Part shown: positions 45,268-53,910 of the stretch, piece after piece
Layout of the letters: each line of letters begins with the position of its first letter
How positions within the stretch are numbered: the stretch's first letter is position 1
From: Leuconostoc inhae
Lineage (GTDB): Bacteria > Bacillota > Bacilli > Lactobacillales > Lactobacillaceae
DNA length: 64,000 nt
Assembly: GCF_019656015.1 (NCBI RefSeq)
Contig: NZ_BPKW01000004.1
Coordinates: 186,001-250,000, forward strand
Direction: 5' to 3'
Position numbers and translations under genes: made by a program
Notes under the pieces: model-generated
The model's database searches: none
What the model was told of the DNA's origin: nothing
What the model saw: the letters and a program-made list of their open reading frames with translations, nothing else

Positions 45268-46095
45268 ATGGCGATATACGGTTTAATAGCACACCCAGCA
45301 GGACATTCAAAATCACCTGCTATGCAAAATGAAATGATTTTTAAACGACATATTGATGCTTATTATCATAATTTTGATGTTCAACCACAAAATTTAGCGG
45401 CGACTATCAAAGGGTTAAAACTTTTAAATTGTGGTGGATTTAATGTCTCTACGCCATATAAAACAGATATTATCCAATATTTAGATGAGTTAACACCATC
45501 AGCAAACCGATTACAGGCGGTAAATACGGTCAAAAATGTTAATGGTCGTTTGATTGGGACAAGTACTGATGGTGACGGATTTTGGCAAAGTATGAACCCC
45601 AATCAACCGCATGAAAATGTTGTGATTCTCGGGACTGGTGGTGCAGCAAGAGCTGTTATTGCAGAAGCGAAACATTACGGCGTTCGTCATTTGACGGCTT
45701 TTAATCGGCCACATTCAGGGTGGTCTCAACGTGAAACTGTTATTGCGTATCTTAGTCAGGGTATTGGACAATTAGCAGATTTATCTGATAATCAGGCCCT
45801 GACAAATGCCTTAAAGCAAGCGGATCTATTAATTAATGCAACAACGGTAGGCATGAACGATGCTAGAACATTATTAACAGATTATCAAGTCAGTTTGCTG
45901 CCACAACATGCATTGGTAGTCGATATGGTTTATCGTAATCAACAAACTGGGTTATTAAAAGCAGCCAGTAAGCATCGATTGCTCACACAAAATGGCTTGC
46001 CAATGTTAGTTGGTCAGGGAGCATTAAGTTTTGAATTTTGGTTCAATCAACCCGCTGATCGGCAGTTAATGGCACAAGCCATAGAAGGAAAATAA
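45268..46095 (+). CDS. aroE: Shikimate dehydrogenase
   Basis: 275 residues from ATG 45268 (SD ttggaga); the frame is open to 45226 inside tkt. Reduces 3-dehydroshikimate with NADPH. Shikimate-site 'HPAGHSKSPAMQNEMI' (about 8-23), 'GFNVSTPYKT' (catalytic Lys about 66) and the nucleotide loop LGTGGAARA (about 118-126). Second gene of the operon. Full length. Confidence 0.95.
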   Translation: MAIYGLIAHPAGHSKSPAMQNEMIFKRHIDAYYHNFDVQPQNLAATIKGLKLLNCGGFNVSTPYKTDIIQYLDELTPSANRLQAVNTVKNVNGRLIGTSTDGDGFWQSMNPNQPHENVVILGTGGAARAVIAEAKHYGVRHLTAFNRPHSGWSQRETVIAYLSQGIGQLADLSDNQALTNALKQADLLINATTVGMNDARTLLTDYQVSLLPQHALVVDMVYRNQQTGLLKAASKHRLLTQNGLPMLVGQGALSFEFWFNQPADRQLMAQAIEGK

Positions 46096-46096
46096 A

Positions 46097-47107
46097 ATGA
46101 TTTTAATTACAAAAAGCAACGATAAGGCACGAGAAATTGCCAAAAAATTAGATACTAATAACCCTATTAAACCAGTGTTTGTACAGGACAATCGGGTAGC
46201 TTTGGCAGGGGTAAAAAAACTGTCTGAAACTACTTTGAATGAAATATCACAAGATATTGTTGAAATAATCACAAATCATCATCAAGCGATTGTTTCATCT
46301 CGAGATTTTCACCCAAGTGATACAATCATAAAGACTAACCATTCAGTTATTGGGGGTAACCATTTCATCTTTATGGCAGGACCTGATTCGATTGAAAGTG
46401 CAGAGCATGTGCTTGAAATGGGACGTCAAGTTAAAGCGGCTGGTGCAACAATTTTGCGTGGTGGCGCCTTTAAACCACGAACTTCACCTTATTCTTTTCA
46501 AGGCAATGGTGAAGTGGGTCTGAAAGCCCACCGCGCAGCCGCAGATGCATTGGATATGGATATGATTACTGAAATTTTAGATACACGAGATGTTGATTTA
46601 GTTGACGCCTATACTGATATTTTTCAGGTCGGCACGCGCAATATGCAAAATTTTGCCTTGTTGAAGGTGCTAGGACAAAAGCGCAAGCCAGTTGTCCTAA
46701 AGCGTGGTATGTCTGCAACGATTGACGATTTATTAAATGCCGCAGAATATATTGCCGCAGGTGGTAATACGCAAATCATACTCATGGAACGTGGTATTCG
46801 AACGTATGATAATAAGTACACGCGAAATACGATTGATGTTTCAGCTATTCCTGTTTTACAGAGTTTGACGCACTATCCAGTTATTGCGGATGCATCACAT
46901 GCAGCTGGTGTCGCAAAATTTGTGACACCATTGGCGTTGGCTGCTACTGCGGCTGGTAGTCAAGGACTTATGACGGAAATACATGATGATCCTGTACATG
47001 CATTTGTAGATGGGGCACAAGCATTGACGCCAGACGCATTTTCTCAACTTGCTGATAAAGCGAGAAAAATTCATGATATTGTTGTGCACGATAACTCAGA
47101 AAATTAA
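46097..47107 (+). CDS. aroF: DAHP synthase (AroA type I-beta, with N-terminal regulatory domain)
   Basis: 336 residues; first committed step, condensing erythrose-4-P and PEP. N-terminal ferredoxin-like domain (about 1-70) typical of the Thermotoga/Bacillus-like type, where it gives feedback inhibition by Tyr or Phe. Catalytic barrel: 'FIFMAGPDSIESAEH', GATILRGGAFKPRTSPYSFQG (about 117-135), 'VLKRGMSATIDDLLNAAEYI', 'ILMERGIRTYDNKYTRNTID' and 'PVIADASHAAG'. Immediately after tkt-aroE, placing E4P production and use together. Confidence 0.95.
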   Translation: MILITKSNDKAREIAKKLDTNNPIKPVFVQDNRVALAGVKKLSETTLNEISQDIVEIITNHHQAIVSSRDFHPSDTIIKTNHSVIGGNHFIFMAGPDSIESAEHVLEMGRQVKAAGATILRGGAFKPRTSPYSFQGNGEVGLKAHRAAADALDMDMITEILDTRDVDLVDAYTDIFQVGTRNMQNFALLKVLGQKRKPVVLKRGMSATIDDLLNAAEYIAAGGNTQIILMERGIRTYDNKYTRNTIDVSAIPVLQSLTHYPVIADASHAAGVAKFVTPLALAATAAGSQGLMTEIHDDPVHAFVDGAQALTPDAFSQLADKARKIHDIVVHDNSEN

Positions 47108-47129
47108 TGATTAGTTAGAAAGGATAGTT

Positions 47130-48191
47130 ATGGCAACCATACATGTATCTTTTGATCAAAAAGCGTATGACGTTAAAATTAATAACACAGCGCATACTCA
47201 AATCGGGTCAGAAATTTTGTCTGTTTGGTCACTTCGTAAAATCGTCTTGTTGACTGACAGCAATGTTGGGCCGCTGTACTTGAGGACAACACAGCAGCAA
47301 CTTGAAGCTGTAGGATTTGATGTTTTACCCTTGCAGGTACCGGCTGGTGAACAATCTAAATCATTAACAGTGGCTGGTGAATTGATTGCCAAAATGGCTA
47401 AAGCAGGATTTACTAGAGGGGATGGCCTAATCGCTTTAGGCGGTGGTGTTATTGGTGATTTGGGTGGTGTTGTGGCCTCTCTTTATATGCGAGGCATTAG
47501 CTTTATTCAAATTGCAACATCCCTCACTGCGCAAGTTGATTCGTCGGTTGGTGGCAAAACAGCCGTTAATTTAGAGGATATTAAAAATATTGCAGGCACC
47601 TTTTATCAACCAGATTTAGTTTTGGTTGATAGCACATATTTAAATACATTAACAGATCGTGATTTAGTTGAAGGCTATGGGGAAGTTGTTAAAACTTCTG
47701 CACTTGACAGTCAAAATTTTTTTGATTTTACTGGGACGATACAATCCATTCAAGATATTCGCGTGCATGCACAGGCACTGTCAGAATTGGCTATTGCCTA
47801 CAAAGCAAAAATTGTGATGCAGGATGAGAAAGAATCAGGGCAACGACAATACCTTAATTTTGGGCACACAATAGGACATGCAATTGAGTTACTAGCACAT
47901 GGGAAATTGCGACACGGCGAGGCGGTGGCTATTGGTATGATAGCGATGACTGAACGTATGGCTCGTGATGGTGTGTCACCTAATGCTTTGGCTATTGATC
48001 TCAAAACACGTTTAGAAGCAGTAGGGTTGCCAACAAGCTCAAAATTAATAGGCACTTCTCAATTTTTTGATCATTTGATTAATGATAAGAAAAATCGTGG
48101 TGGCGTTTTAAATCTTGTCGTGCTTGAAAAAATTGGTCATCCTGTTATTATTCAAAAGTCATTGGCAGATATGCCAGCCTTTATTAAATAA
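47130..48191 (+). CDS. aroB: 3-Dehydroquinate synthase
   Basis: 353 residues; NAD-dependent conversion of DAHP to 3-dehydroquinate. Conserved 'GLIALGGGVIGDLGGVVASLYMRGISFIQIATSLTAQVDSSVGGKTAVN' stretch (about 97-145, seen here in full), 'EGYGEVVK' and zinc-ligand 'LNFGHTIGHAIE' (about 246-257). SD gaaagga before ATG 47130. Stop is 57 nt before the aroC start. Confidence 0.97.
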   Translation: MATIHVSFDQKAYDVKINNTAHTQIGSEILSVWSLRKIVLLTDSNVGPLYLRTTQQQLEAVGFDVLPLQVPAGEQSKSLTVAGELIAKMAKAGFTRGDGLIALGGGVIGDLGGVVASLYMRGISFIQIATSLTAQVDSSVGGKTAVNLEDIKNIAGTFYQPDLVLVDSTYLNTLTDRDLVEGYGEVVKTSALDSQNFFDFTGTIQSIQDIRVHAQALSELAIAYKAKIVMQDEKESGQRQYLNFGHTIGHAIELLAHGKLRHGEAVAIGMIAMTERMARDGVSPNALAIDLKTRLEAVGLPTSSKLIGTSQFFDHLINDKKNRGGVLNLVVLEKIGHPVIIQKSLADMPAFIK

Positions 48192-48205
48192 AACTCTGAA
48201 AGGAA

Positions 48206-48238
48206 TGTGTGAGAGACAGCGATTATACACCTCATACA
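48206..48238 (+). promoter_or_regulatory. Hairpin between SD and start codon of aroC
   Basis: TGTGTGAG (48206-48213) / CTCATACA (48231-48238), 8 bp with one G-U. SD aaagga (48198-48203) is upstream, ATG 48249 ten nt downstream; no SD is near the ATG. A small reading frame (48205-48246) also begins at the SD. Confidence 0.55.
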
Positions 48239-48248
48239 ATAAATAATT

Positions 48249-49427
48249 ATGCGCTATACAACAGCCGGCGAAAGCCATGGACCAGAAGAAATTGCGATCA
48301 TTGAGGGCGTGCCAGCAGGACTACACATTACTCAAGAAGACGTTAATAAAGAACTCGCACGTCGTCAGCATGGTTATGGTCGTGGCGAACGTCAACAAAT
48401 TGAAACAGATACCGTCACTTTTTTAACTGGTGTGCGGCATCAAACCACATTAGGATCACCCATAACATTAAATGTCCACAATGATGATCATAATAGCTGG
48501 TCTAAAATTATGGCACCAAATGACCCTGCAACACCAGAAAATAGCTTACGTAAAGTTTTACGACCACGTCCTGGACATGCTGACCTAGTTGGTGGCATGA
48601 AATATCGACATCATAATGATTTGCGCAATGTGTTGGAACGCTCATCAGCTCGCGAAACAACCATGCGTGTTGCTGTAGGCGCAGTAGCAAAAAAATTATT
48701 ACGAGAAATTAACGTTGATGTTCACGGATTCGTTGTTAATGTGGGGCCTGCAAAGTCAGATTTAAATGTCTTAACACAATATAAAAATTTGCAAGAACTA
48801 CGTGTGGTGACTGAAGGTTTTGCCACGCGATCTTTAACAGCTGAAGCTGATGAAGCCATTCGTCAAGTGATTGACAAGACGAAACGTGATGCCAATACAG
48901 TCGGCGGTCAGGTACAAGTTATTGCCACGGGTATGCCTGTTGGACTTGGATCATATGTGTCAGCTGATGAGAAATTAGATGGTAAGATTGCGCGTGCAAT
49001 TGTTGGCATCAACGCTTTCAAAGGGGTGCAATTTGGCGGTGGATTTGATAATTCTGAAAAATATGGTGATCAAATTATGGACGAAATTTTTTGGGATTCA
49101 GAAAAAGGTTTTTATCGTGGAACTGATAATTTAGGTGGTTTCGAAGGTGGCATGACAACTGGTGAAGCAATTACTGTTCGTGGTGTCGTGAAGCCAATTC
49201 CTACATTGTATAGGCCAATGAAGTCGGTTGATATTGACACACATAAAGAGCATAAAGCTTCTATTGAACGTTCAGATACAACTGCGGTGACAGCAGCAGC
49301 GGTTATTGCTGAGTCTATGGTAGCTATTGAACTTGCGATAGCTATTTTGGATAAATTTGATGCAGATAATATTGAACGTATGAAAGAACAGGTGGCAGCA
49401 TACCGTGAAGAAATTCGGACATTCTAA
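48249..49427 (+). CDS. aroC: Chorismate synthase
   Basis: 392 residues, FMN-dependent last step of the shikimate pathway. Starts MRYTTAGESHGPE with the first signature; 'RQHGYGRGERQQIETDTV' and 'RPRPGHADLVGGMKY' follow, then 'ERSSARETTMRVAVGAVAKKLL' and 'GIVKPIPTLY'-like VVKPIPTLYRPM. A stop at 48240 in frame fixes ATG 48249. Long Gram-positive form. Its SD appears to be displaced upstream of a hairpin. A CTTG-tetraloop hairpin (about 49432-49447) separates it from aroA. Confidence 0.97.
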   Translation: MRYTTAGESHGPEEIAIIEGVPAGLHITQEDVNKELARRQHGYGRGERQQIETDTVTFLTGVRHQTTLGSPITLNVHNDDHNSWSKIMAPNDPATPENSLRKVLRPRPGHADLVGGMKYRHHNDLRNVLERSSARETTMRVAVGAVAKKLLREINVDVHGFVVNVGPAKSDLNVLTQYKNLQELRVVTEGFATRSLTAEADEAIRQVIDKTKRDANTVGGQVQVIATGMPVGLGSYVSADEKLDGKIARAIVGINAFKGVQFGGGFDNSEKYGDQIMDEIFWDSEKGFYRGTDNLGGFEGGMTTGEAITVRGVVKPIPTLYRPMKSVDIDTHKEHKASIERSDTTAVTAAAVIAESMVAIELAIAILDKFDADNIERMKEQVAAYREEIRTF

Positions 49428-49472
49428 CTAAGTAGCCTTGGCTACGTACATACTTAAAAAGGCAGAGTACTT

Positions 49473-50777
49473 ATGATCAAACTTATCAAAGCACCAAAAT
49501 CAGGTCTGCATGGTGAAATTACCGTGCCAGGGGACAAATCAATTTCACACCGTGCATTAATGTTTGGTGCTATTGCAAATGGTGAAACACGCATTGACAA
49601 TTTTTTAATGTCAGATGATGTGCTGCGCACAATGACTGTATTTCGTGAACTCGGTGTTAATATGAGTCAAGTAGGTTCACAAATAAAAGTGATTGGGAAA
49701 GGTCTGGATAAATTTACGAAACCTGATCATTCACTTAATATGGGAAATTCTGGGACATCAACGCGCCTTTTAATGGGCTTGTTGAGCAAACAGCCTTTTG
49801 ATCTACCTTTTTTCGGGGATGAATCGTTGAGTAAGAGGCCGTTGCGCCGCGTTGCAGGACCATTAGCTTTAATGAATGCAAAGTTTGATTTAGCGGCTGA
49901 TAATTTTTTACCGGGCACTATTCTGGCAAATAATAACTTGCAGGGTATCACCTACGATATGCCTGTTGCATCGGCTCAAGTTAAAAGTGCTATTTTATTG
50001 GCTGGCATACAGGCAGAAGGTGAAACTATTGTTATTGAAAAAAGGCCTTCAAGGGATCATACGGAACGTATGTTGCGGCAATTTGGCGGCGATATTACAA
50101 CTAATAATGGCATAATTACTGTACACCAACAACGCCAATTACGTGGGCAGCATGTACTGGTGCCTTCAGATATTTCAAGTGCCGCATTTTTTATGGTTGC
50201 AGGATTAATTACGCCGAATTCTGAGTTAACATTAAAAAAAGTTGGTGTTAATCCAACGCGTGTGGGTGTCATTAAATTACTCGAACGTATGGGTGCTAAT
50301 ATTAAGCAAGAGCCAATGCCTTCAAACGGTGAGGCGTTAGCAGACATTGTCGTTAAATCGCAGTCTCTTCGTGGTATCAATATTACGGCAGATGACATTC
50401 CAAGTGCCGTTGACGAGTTGCCGATTTTGGCATTAGCTGCAACACAAGCACTGGGAGATACTGTGATTAGTGGCGCTGCGGAATTACGGGTAAAAGAGAC
50501 AGATCGTATTGCAACTGTAATCACTGAACTGACAAAACTCGGTGCTAATATTGAAGAAAGGCAAGATGGGATGGTTATTCATGGTGGCACAACCTTGCGC
50601 GCATTACAGGGTTCTGTCATGCTTGATTCGCATGGGGACCATCGTATTGGTATGATGAATGCCATCGCTGCATTAATTGCTGAAGGCAATGTTATTTTAA
50701 CCGGCGAAGATGCAATGAGTGTATCATATCCTGGATTTTTGGCTGATTTAGCATCAACAATGAGAGAAAAATTATGA
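49473..50777 (+). CDS. aroA: EPSP synthase
   Basis: 434 residues; transfers enolpyruvyl from PEP to shikimate-3-P. 'VPGDKSISHRALMFGAIANG' (about 19-38), 'LNMGNSGTSTRLLMGLL' (about 89-105), 'KVKETDR'-type 'RVKETDRIATV' (about 340) and the end 'DHRIGMMNAIAAL'. The third motif position GNSGTSTR has Ser where plant and E. coli enzymes have Gly-Thr-Ala, which resembles class II (Gram-positive) enzymes. tyrA starts inside its stop (TTATGA). Confidence 0.96.
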   Translation: MIKLIKAPKSGLHGEITVPGDKSISHRALMFGAIANGETRIDNFLMSDDVLRTMTVFRELGVNMSQVGSQIKVIGKGLDKFTKPDHSLNMGNSGTSTRLLMGLLSKQPFDLPFFGDESLSKRPLRRVAGPLALMNAKFDLAADNFLPGTILANNNLQGITYDMPVASAQVKSAILLAGIQAEGETIVIEKRPSRDHTERMLRQFGGDITTNNGIITVHQQRQLRGQHVLVPSDISSAAFFMVAGLITPNSELTLKKVGVNPTRVGVIKLLERMGANIKQEPMPSNGEALADIVVKSQSLRGINITADDIPSAVDELPILALAATQALGDTVISGAAELRVKETDRIATVITELTKLGANIEERQDGMVIHGGTTLRALQGSVMLDSHGDHRIGMMNAIAALIAEGNVILTGEDAMSVSYPGFLADLASTMREKL

Positions 50778-51616
50778 TAAATATAGTTATTGTGGGACTT
50801 GGTGAAATGGGTGCATCATTGGCTAAAATTTTAAATAGGCAACCTGATAATTATGTTGTCGGGGTGGATATTAATGCGGCGTCTTTGCGTTATGCGATAG
50901 CCAATAATCTCGTCGCAGCAACTAGTTATCAGTTGCGTGATGTTGCACCACAAGCTGATGTTATTGTTTTAGCCACACCAGTAACTAGTATTGAAAAAAA
51001 TATGCATCAATTAGCAACAATGATGTTAAAAGAAAATGTTATTATAACTGATACAGGATCGACAAAGCGAGAGATTTTGGCGGTTGCTGAACAAGTATTA
51101 ACACCAATGAATATGACATTCATTGGTGGGCACGCAATGGCTGGCACACATCAAAGTGGCGTGACCTATGCTAATGAGCGCTTATATGAACATATGACGT
51201 ACTTTTTAGTACCAAGTTCTATTAGTGACAGTCGCGCATTGCAAACAATGTTAAAGCCATTACATGCTAAATTTATAACCATTGACATTGTCAAACATGA
51301 TGCGTTAATGGCGATGATTAGTGATGTGCCACATATTGTTGCTTTTGCGTTAATGAATGCAGCAACGTCACAGTTAGGGCCTACAGCAGTATTTGGTCAG
51401 TATGTTGCTGGCGGATTTAAAGATACAACACGTATTGCAGCGAGTGATTCTAAACTTTGGGCAGATGTTTTACTGAGTAATAAACAAGCCGTATTAGACA
51501 GTCAAGCACAACTGATAAAACAGTTAAACCTATTTTCACAGGCAATCGAAAATAATGACGAAGATAAACTGATAGCACTAATTTCTGATGCACGACAATC
51601 AAGAGAAAATTTATAA
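50774..51616 (+). CDS. tyrA: Prephenate dehydrogenase
   Basis: 280 residues; NAD-dependent oxidative decarboxylation of prephenate to 4-hydroxyphenylpyruvate. N-terminal Rossmann motif GLGEMGASLAKIL (about 8-20), 'VLATPV', 'ITDTGSTKREI' (about 95-105), 'GGHAMAGTHQSGV' (about 119-131) and 'MISDVPHIVAFAL'. Stops after the helical domain: no C-terminal ACT domain, unlike the roughly 370-residue Bacillus enzyme, so allosteric Tyr control through ACT is not expected. Overlaps aroA by 4 nt. Confidence 0.94.
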   Translation: MINIVIVGLGEMGASLAKILNRQPDNYVVGVDINAASLRYAIANNLVAATSYQLRDVAPQADVIVLATPVTSIEKNMHQLATMMLKENVIITDTGSTKREILAVAEQVLTPMNMTFIGGHAMAGTHQSGVTYANERLYEHMTYFLVPSSISDSRALQTMLKPLHAKFITIDIVKHDALMAMISDVPHIVAFALMNAATSQLGPTAVFGQYVAGGFKDTTRIAASDSKLWADVLLSNKQAVLDSQAQLIKQLNLFSQAIENNDEDKLIALISDARQSRENL

Positions 51617-51632
51617 GTAAAGTGAGAAAATA

Positions 51633-52433
51633 ATGATTAAAGAACCAGATACATTGATGCTTATTGGTTTTATGGGTGCTGGAAAAACAACTGTAGGCAA
51701 AGAAATAGCTCGTCAACATCATTCTAAATTTCTTGATATTGATGATGAAATTGAACGTGTTGCTGGACAAACTATCGCTGAAATTTTTGCGACGCGTGGT
51801 GAAATTGGATTCCGTCAATTAGAGACTGAGGTATTAAATAATGTGCAAACCTTCAAGGGCATTGTTGCAACAGGTGGTGGTGTCGTAGAACGGCCAGAAA
51901 ATTTAGCTGTGTTACAACATTCGCCAGCAACGGTTATCTACTTACATGGTAACTTGGAAAGTACGATTGGCCGATTAATTTTAGAAGGACAACGACCATT
52001 ATTACAAGAAAAATCCACAGCAGATTTTTTTGCTTTGTGGCAAAAGCGTGATCCGAAATATCAACAAGTAGCTAATTTCACTGTTGAAACTGTTGGTAAA
52101 AAGCCCTCACGTATCGCTGCTGAAATTATTGCGTTATTTAGTGCTAATCAAGATGAATTGGCACTATTACAGCTACGATCACAAATTGATGCTTTTGATC
52201 GCCAAATTTTTCAAACGATTGCTGAACGTTTTCAAGTAGTTGAGGGCATTGCGCACTACAAAGAAAAATTTAGTATAGAAACAATACAAAACAACCGTAT
52301 GATTCAGCAGCGAGTAGCTTTGAAAAGTGATTTTTATGCAAATGAGGACATCACTGATGATATGATTGATGATATTATGACAATTTTAATGAAAGCAGCG
52401 ATTGATAAAGAATTGAAACAGTTGAATGGGTGA
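51633..52433 (+). CDS. aroK: Shikimate kinase-chorismate mutase fusion
   Basis: 266 residues with two enzymes. Residues 1-170: shikimate kinase with P-loop GFMGAGKTT (about 12-20), DIDDEIER, GFRQLE and GGGVVERP. Residues about 177-262: AroQ-type chorismate mutase, all helical, with the pattern LRSQIDAFDRQIFQTIAERF and a following HYK (the Arg/Lys/Asp positions that bind chorismate), then NRMIQQRV. Together it produces shikimate-3-P and later prephenate. No other chorismate mutase occurs in the operon, which makes the fused domain metabolically necessary here. Confidence 0.93.
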   Translation: MIKEPDTLMLIGFMGAGKTTVGKEIARQHHSKFLDIDDEIERVAGQTIAEIFATRGEIGFRQLETEVLNNVQTFKGIVATGGGVVERPENLAVLQHSPATVIYLHGNLESTIGRLILEGQRPLLQEKSTADFFALWQKRDPKYQQVANFTVETVGKKPSRIAAEIIALFSANQDELALLQLRSQIDAFDRQIFQTIAERFQVVEGIAHYKEKFSIETIQNNRMIQQRVALKSDFYANEDITDDMIDDIMTILMKAAIDKELKQLNG

Positions 52434-52436
52434 GTT

Positions 52437-52991
52437 ATGAATATACATACACTTGGTCCTACGGGGACTGATTCAGATCGTGCAGCAAAGCATTATTTAA
52501 CAGATGAAGCTTTGATTTTGCACGCGAGCTTTGAAGAAATTATCATGAATTTTCATAATTATATAGGTGATAAAATATTGATGCCTGTTGCATTCAAGTC
52601 TAATCTGTTGGACGGTACTGACTGGGCTGAGTTCAACTACTTGAATTGGATGACTCTTGAAATTGAATCAACATTTTCGTTGCCGTTAATGACAATGAAT
52701 CTTGTTGAAAATACACAGTATCAACGAAATATTGCTTTGATTCATGCTGCAACTGAAGGCTTAATGAAACGATACTTAACAAAAATAGCGTTGAATAATG
52801 CTGCTGGACCATCAATTGTGTTTGCACCAAGTAAAATTGTCGCATTACAGGACTTTATAAAAAATAAAAATCGGTTTACAATTATTTCAGAAGAACAATT
52901 TAAAAAAATTCCAGAAAGTAGTGACGTGAAATATCAAATCAGGCAAGTATTAAAGCCTCAAATGATATGGGTCGTCTATAAAATATTATGA
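52437..52991 (+). CDS. Divergent prephenate dehydratase/decarboxylase-like protein
   Basis: 184 residues. N-terminal IHTLGPTGTDSDRAAKHYL matches the start of the prephenate dehydratase fold (LGPxGTxSxxAA), and its wording is closest to what I remember of BacA, the bacilysin prephenate decarboxylase (NTLGPEGTSSEYAAKHF). The dehydratase catalytic Thr-Arg-Phe motif is not seen, nor an ACT domain; usual PheA has about 280 residues. It fills the position expected for pheA, 3 nt after chorismate mutase and overlapping aroD by 4 nt. Either an unusual dehydratase for Phe synthesis or a non-aromatising decarboxylase. Confidence 0.7.
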   Translation: MNIHTLGPTGTDSDRAAKHYLTDEALILHASFEEIIMNFHNYIGDKILMPVAFKSNLLDGTDWAEFNYLNWMTLEIESTFSLPLMTMNLVENTQYQRNIALIHAATEGLMKRYLTKIALNNAAGPSIVFAPSKIVALQDFIKNKNRFTIISEEQFKKIPESSDVKYQIRQVLKPQMIWVVYKIL

Positions 52992-53875
52992 CACTTAGAG
53001 AATTATTGCATTTGCCAAGCACCAATGATAAACCAATTATCACGGTGCCTTTAACCTTAGGGCCAGATGATAAGTTTGGACCTTTCACACAAAAATTGCA
53101 GCAACAAAATCCAGACGTGGTCGAATGGCGAGCAGATTATATAGCCGATAATTTTAGTCAAGCTGTGATGTGGCAACAGGTTAAATTAGGCGCACAAAAT
53201 GAACTCGCGCAAAAAGATGTCTCAGTGATGACGGAAGCCAAGATGTTAGCTGAAATAGACAATGCGAAGCAAGAATTTACTGCCAATTGGCCGGCCATGA
53301 ATCAGCAAATTATCAAAGAATTAATCGGCACTGTATTTAATAGTATTGGTGGTTTTCCAATCATTTTGACATATCGGACGACCTCCCAAGGTGGACAAGG
53401 AGAGATGTCAGCCGTTGAGTACACAGCTTTTTTGGTTAATGCACTATCTGCTGGTTACCCATTTGCAGCCGTTGATGTGGAATATTCATTAGAAGAACTT
53501 TTGCGGGAAAAAATTATTGATGCCGCACATAAAGTCGGAGTGCCTGTTATATTGTCATATCATGAGTTTAAGATGACGCCAAAAAACAGCCTAGATATTA
53601 TACTGGATATGTCAAAACAACCAGTAGATATTGTTAAATTAGCAGTGATGTCGCAGTCTGAGCAAGACACACAATATTTACTAGACGTGACCAAAAATGC
53701 TGCGACTAGCATCAGTCAGCCATTGATTACTATGAGCATGGGTGAATTTGGTAAACGCTCACGAATCGAAGGTTACAAATATGGTTCAGAAATGACATTT
53801 GCTGTACTCGATGGGACACGGGTTAGTGCGCCAGGTCAGCTAACAGTAAATGATCTCGTGCAATCATGGCAATAA
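52988..53875 (+). CDS. aroD: 3-Dehydroquinate dehydratase type I
   Basis: 295 residues; dehydrates 3-dehydroquinate through a Schiff base. Catalytic His192 (SYHEF) and Lys217 (DIVKLAV), substrate-binding EWRAD (about 46-50) and TYRT (about 128-131), and the end 'GTRVSAPGQLTV' are present. About 40 residues longer than the usual 250, owing to a charged helical insertion between strands (about 57-118). Last gene of the operon, ending at a bidirectional terminator. Completes the seven shikimate steps. Confidence 0.95.
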   Translation: MTLRELLHLPSTNDKPIITVPLTLGPDDKFGPFTQKLQQQNPDVVEWRADYIADNFSQAVMWQQVKLGAQNELAQKDVSVMTEAKMLAEIDNAKQEFTANWPAMNQQIIKELIGTVFNSIGGFPIILTYRTTSQGGQGEMSAVEYTAFLVNALSAGYPFAAVDVEYSLEELLREKIIDAAHKVGVPVILSYHEFKMTPKNSLDIILDMSKQPVDIVKLAVMSQSEQDTQYLLDVTKNAATSISQPLITMSMGEFGKRSRIEGYKYGSEMTFAVLDGTRVSAPGQLTVNDLVQSWQ

Positions 53876-53910
53876 AAAAAGACGTGAATTATTGATTCAC
53901 ATCTTTTTTT
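53874..53910. terminator. Bidirectional terminator, aro operon and DUF2929 gene
   Basis: AAAAAAAGACGTGAAT / ATTCACATCTTTTTTT (53874-53889, 53895-53910), one mismatch, 5-nt loop. It overlaps the stop codon of the convergent small gene. Confidence 0.92.

Noticed and set aside
49432-49447. GTAGC-CTTG-GCTAC hairpin between aroC and aroA
   Set aside because: Only five bp and no U-tract; perhaps an mRNA stability element, but not enough to call regulatory.
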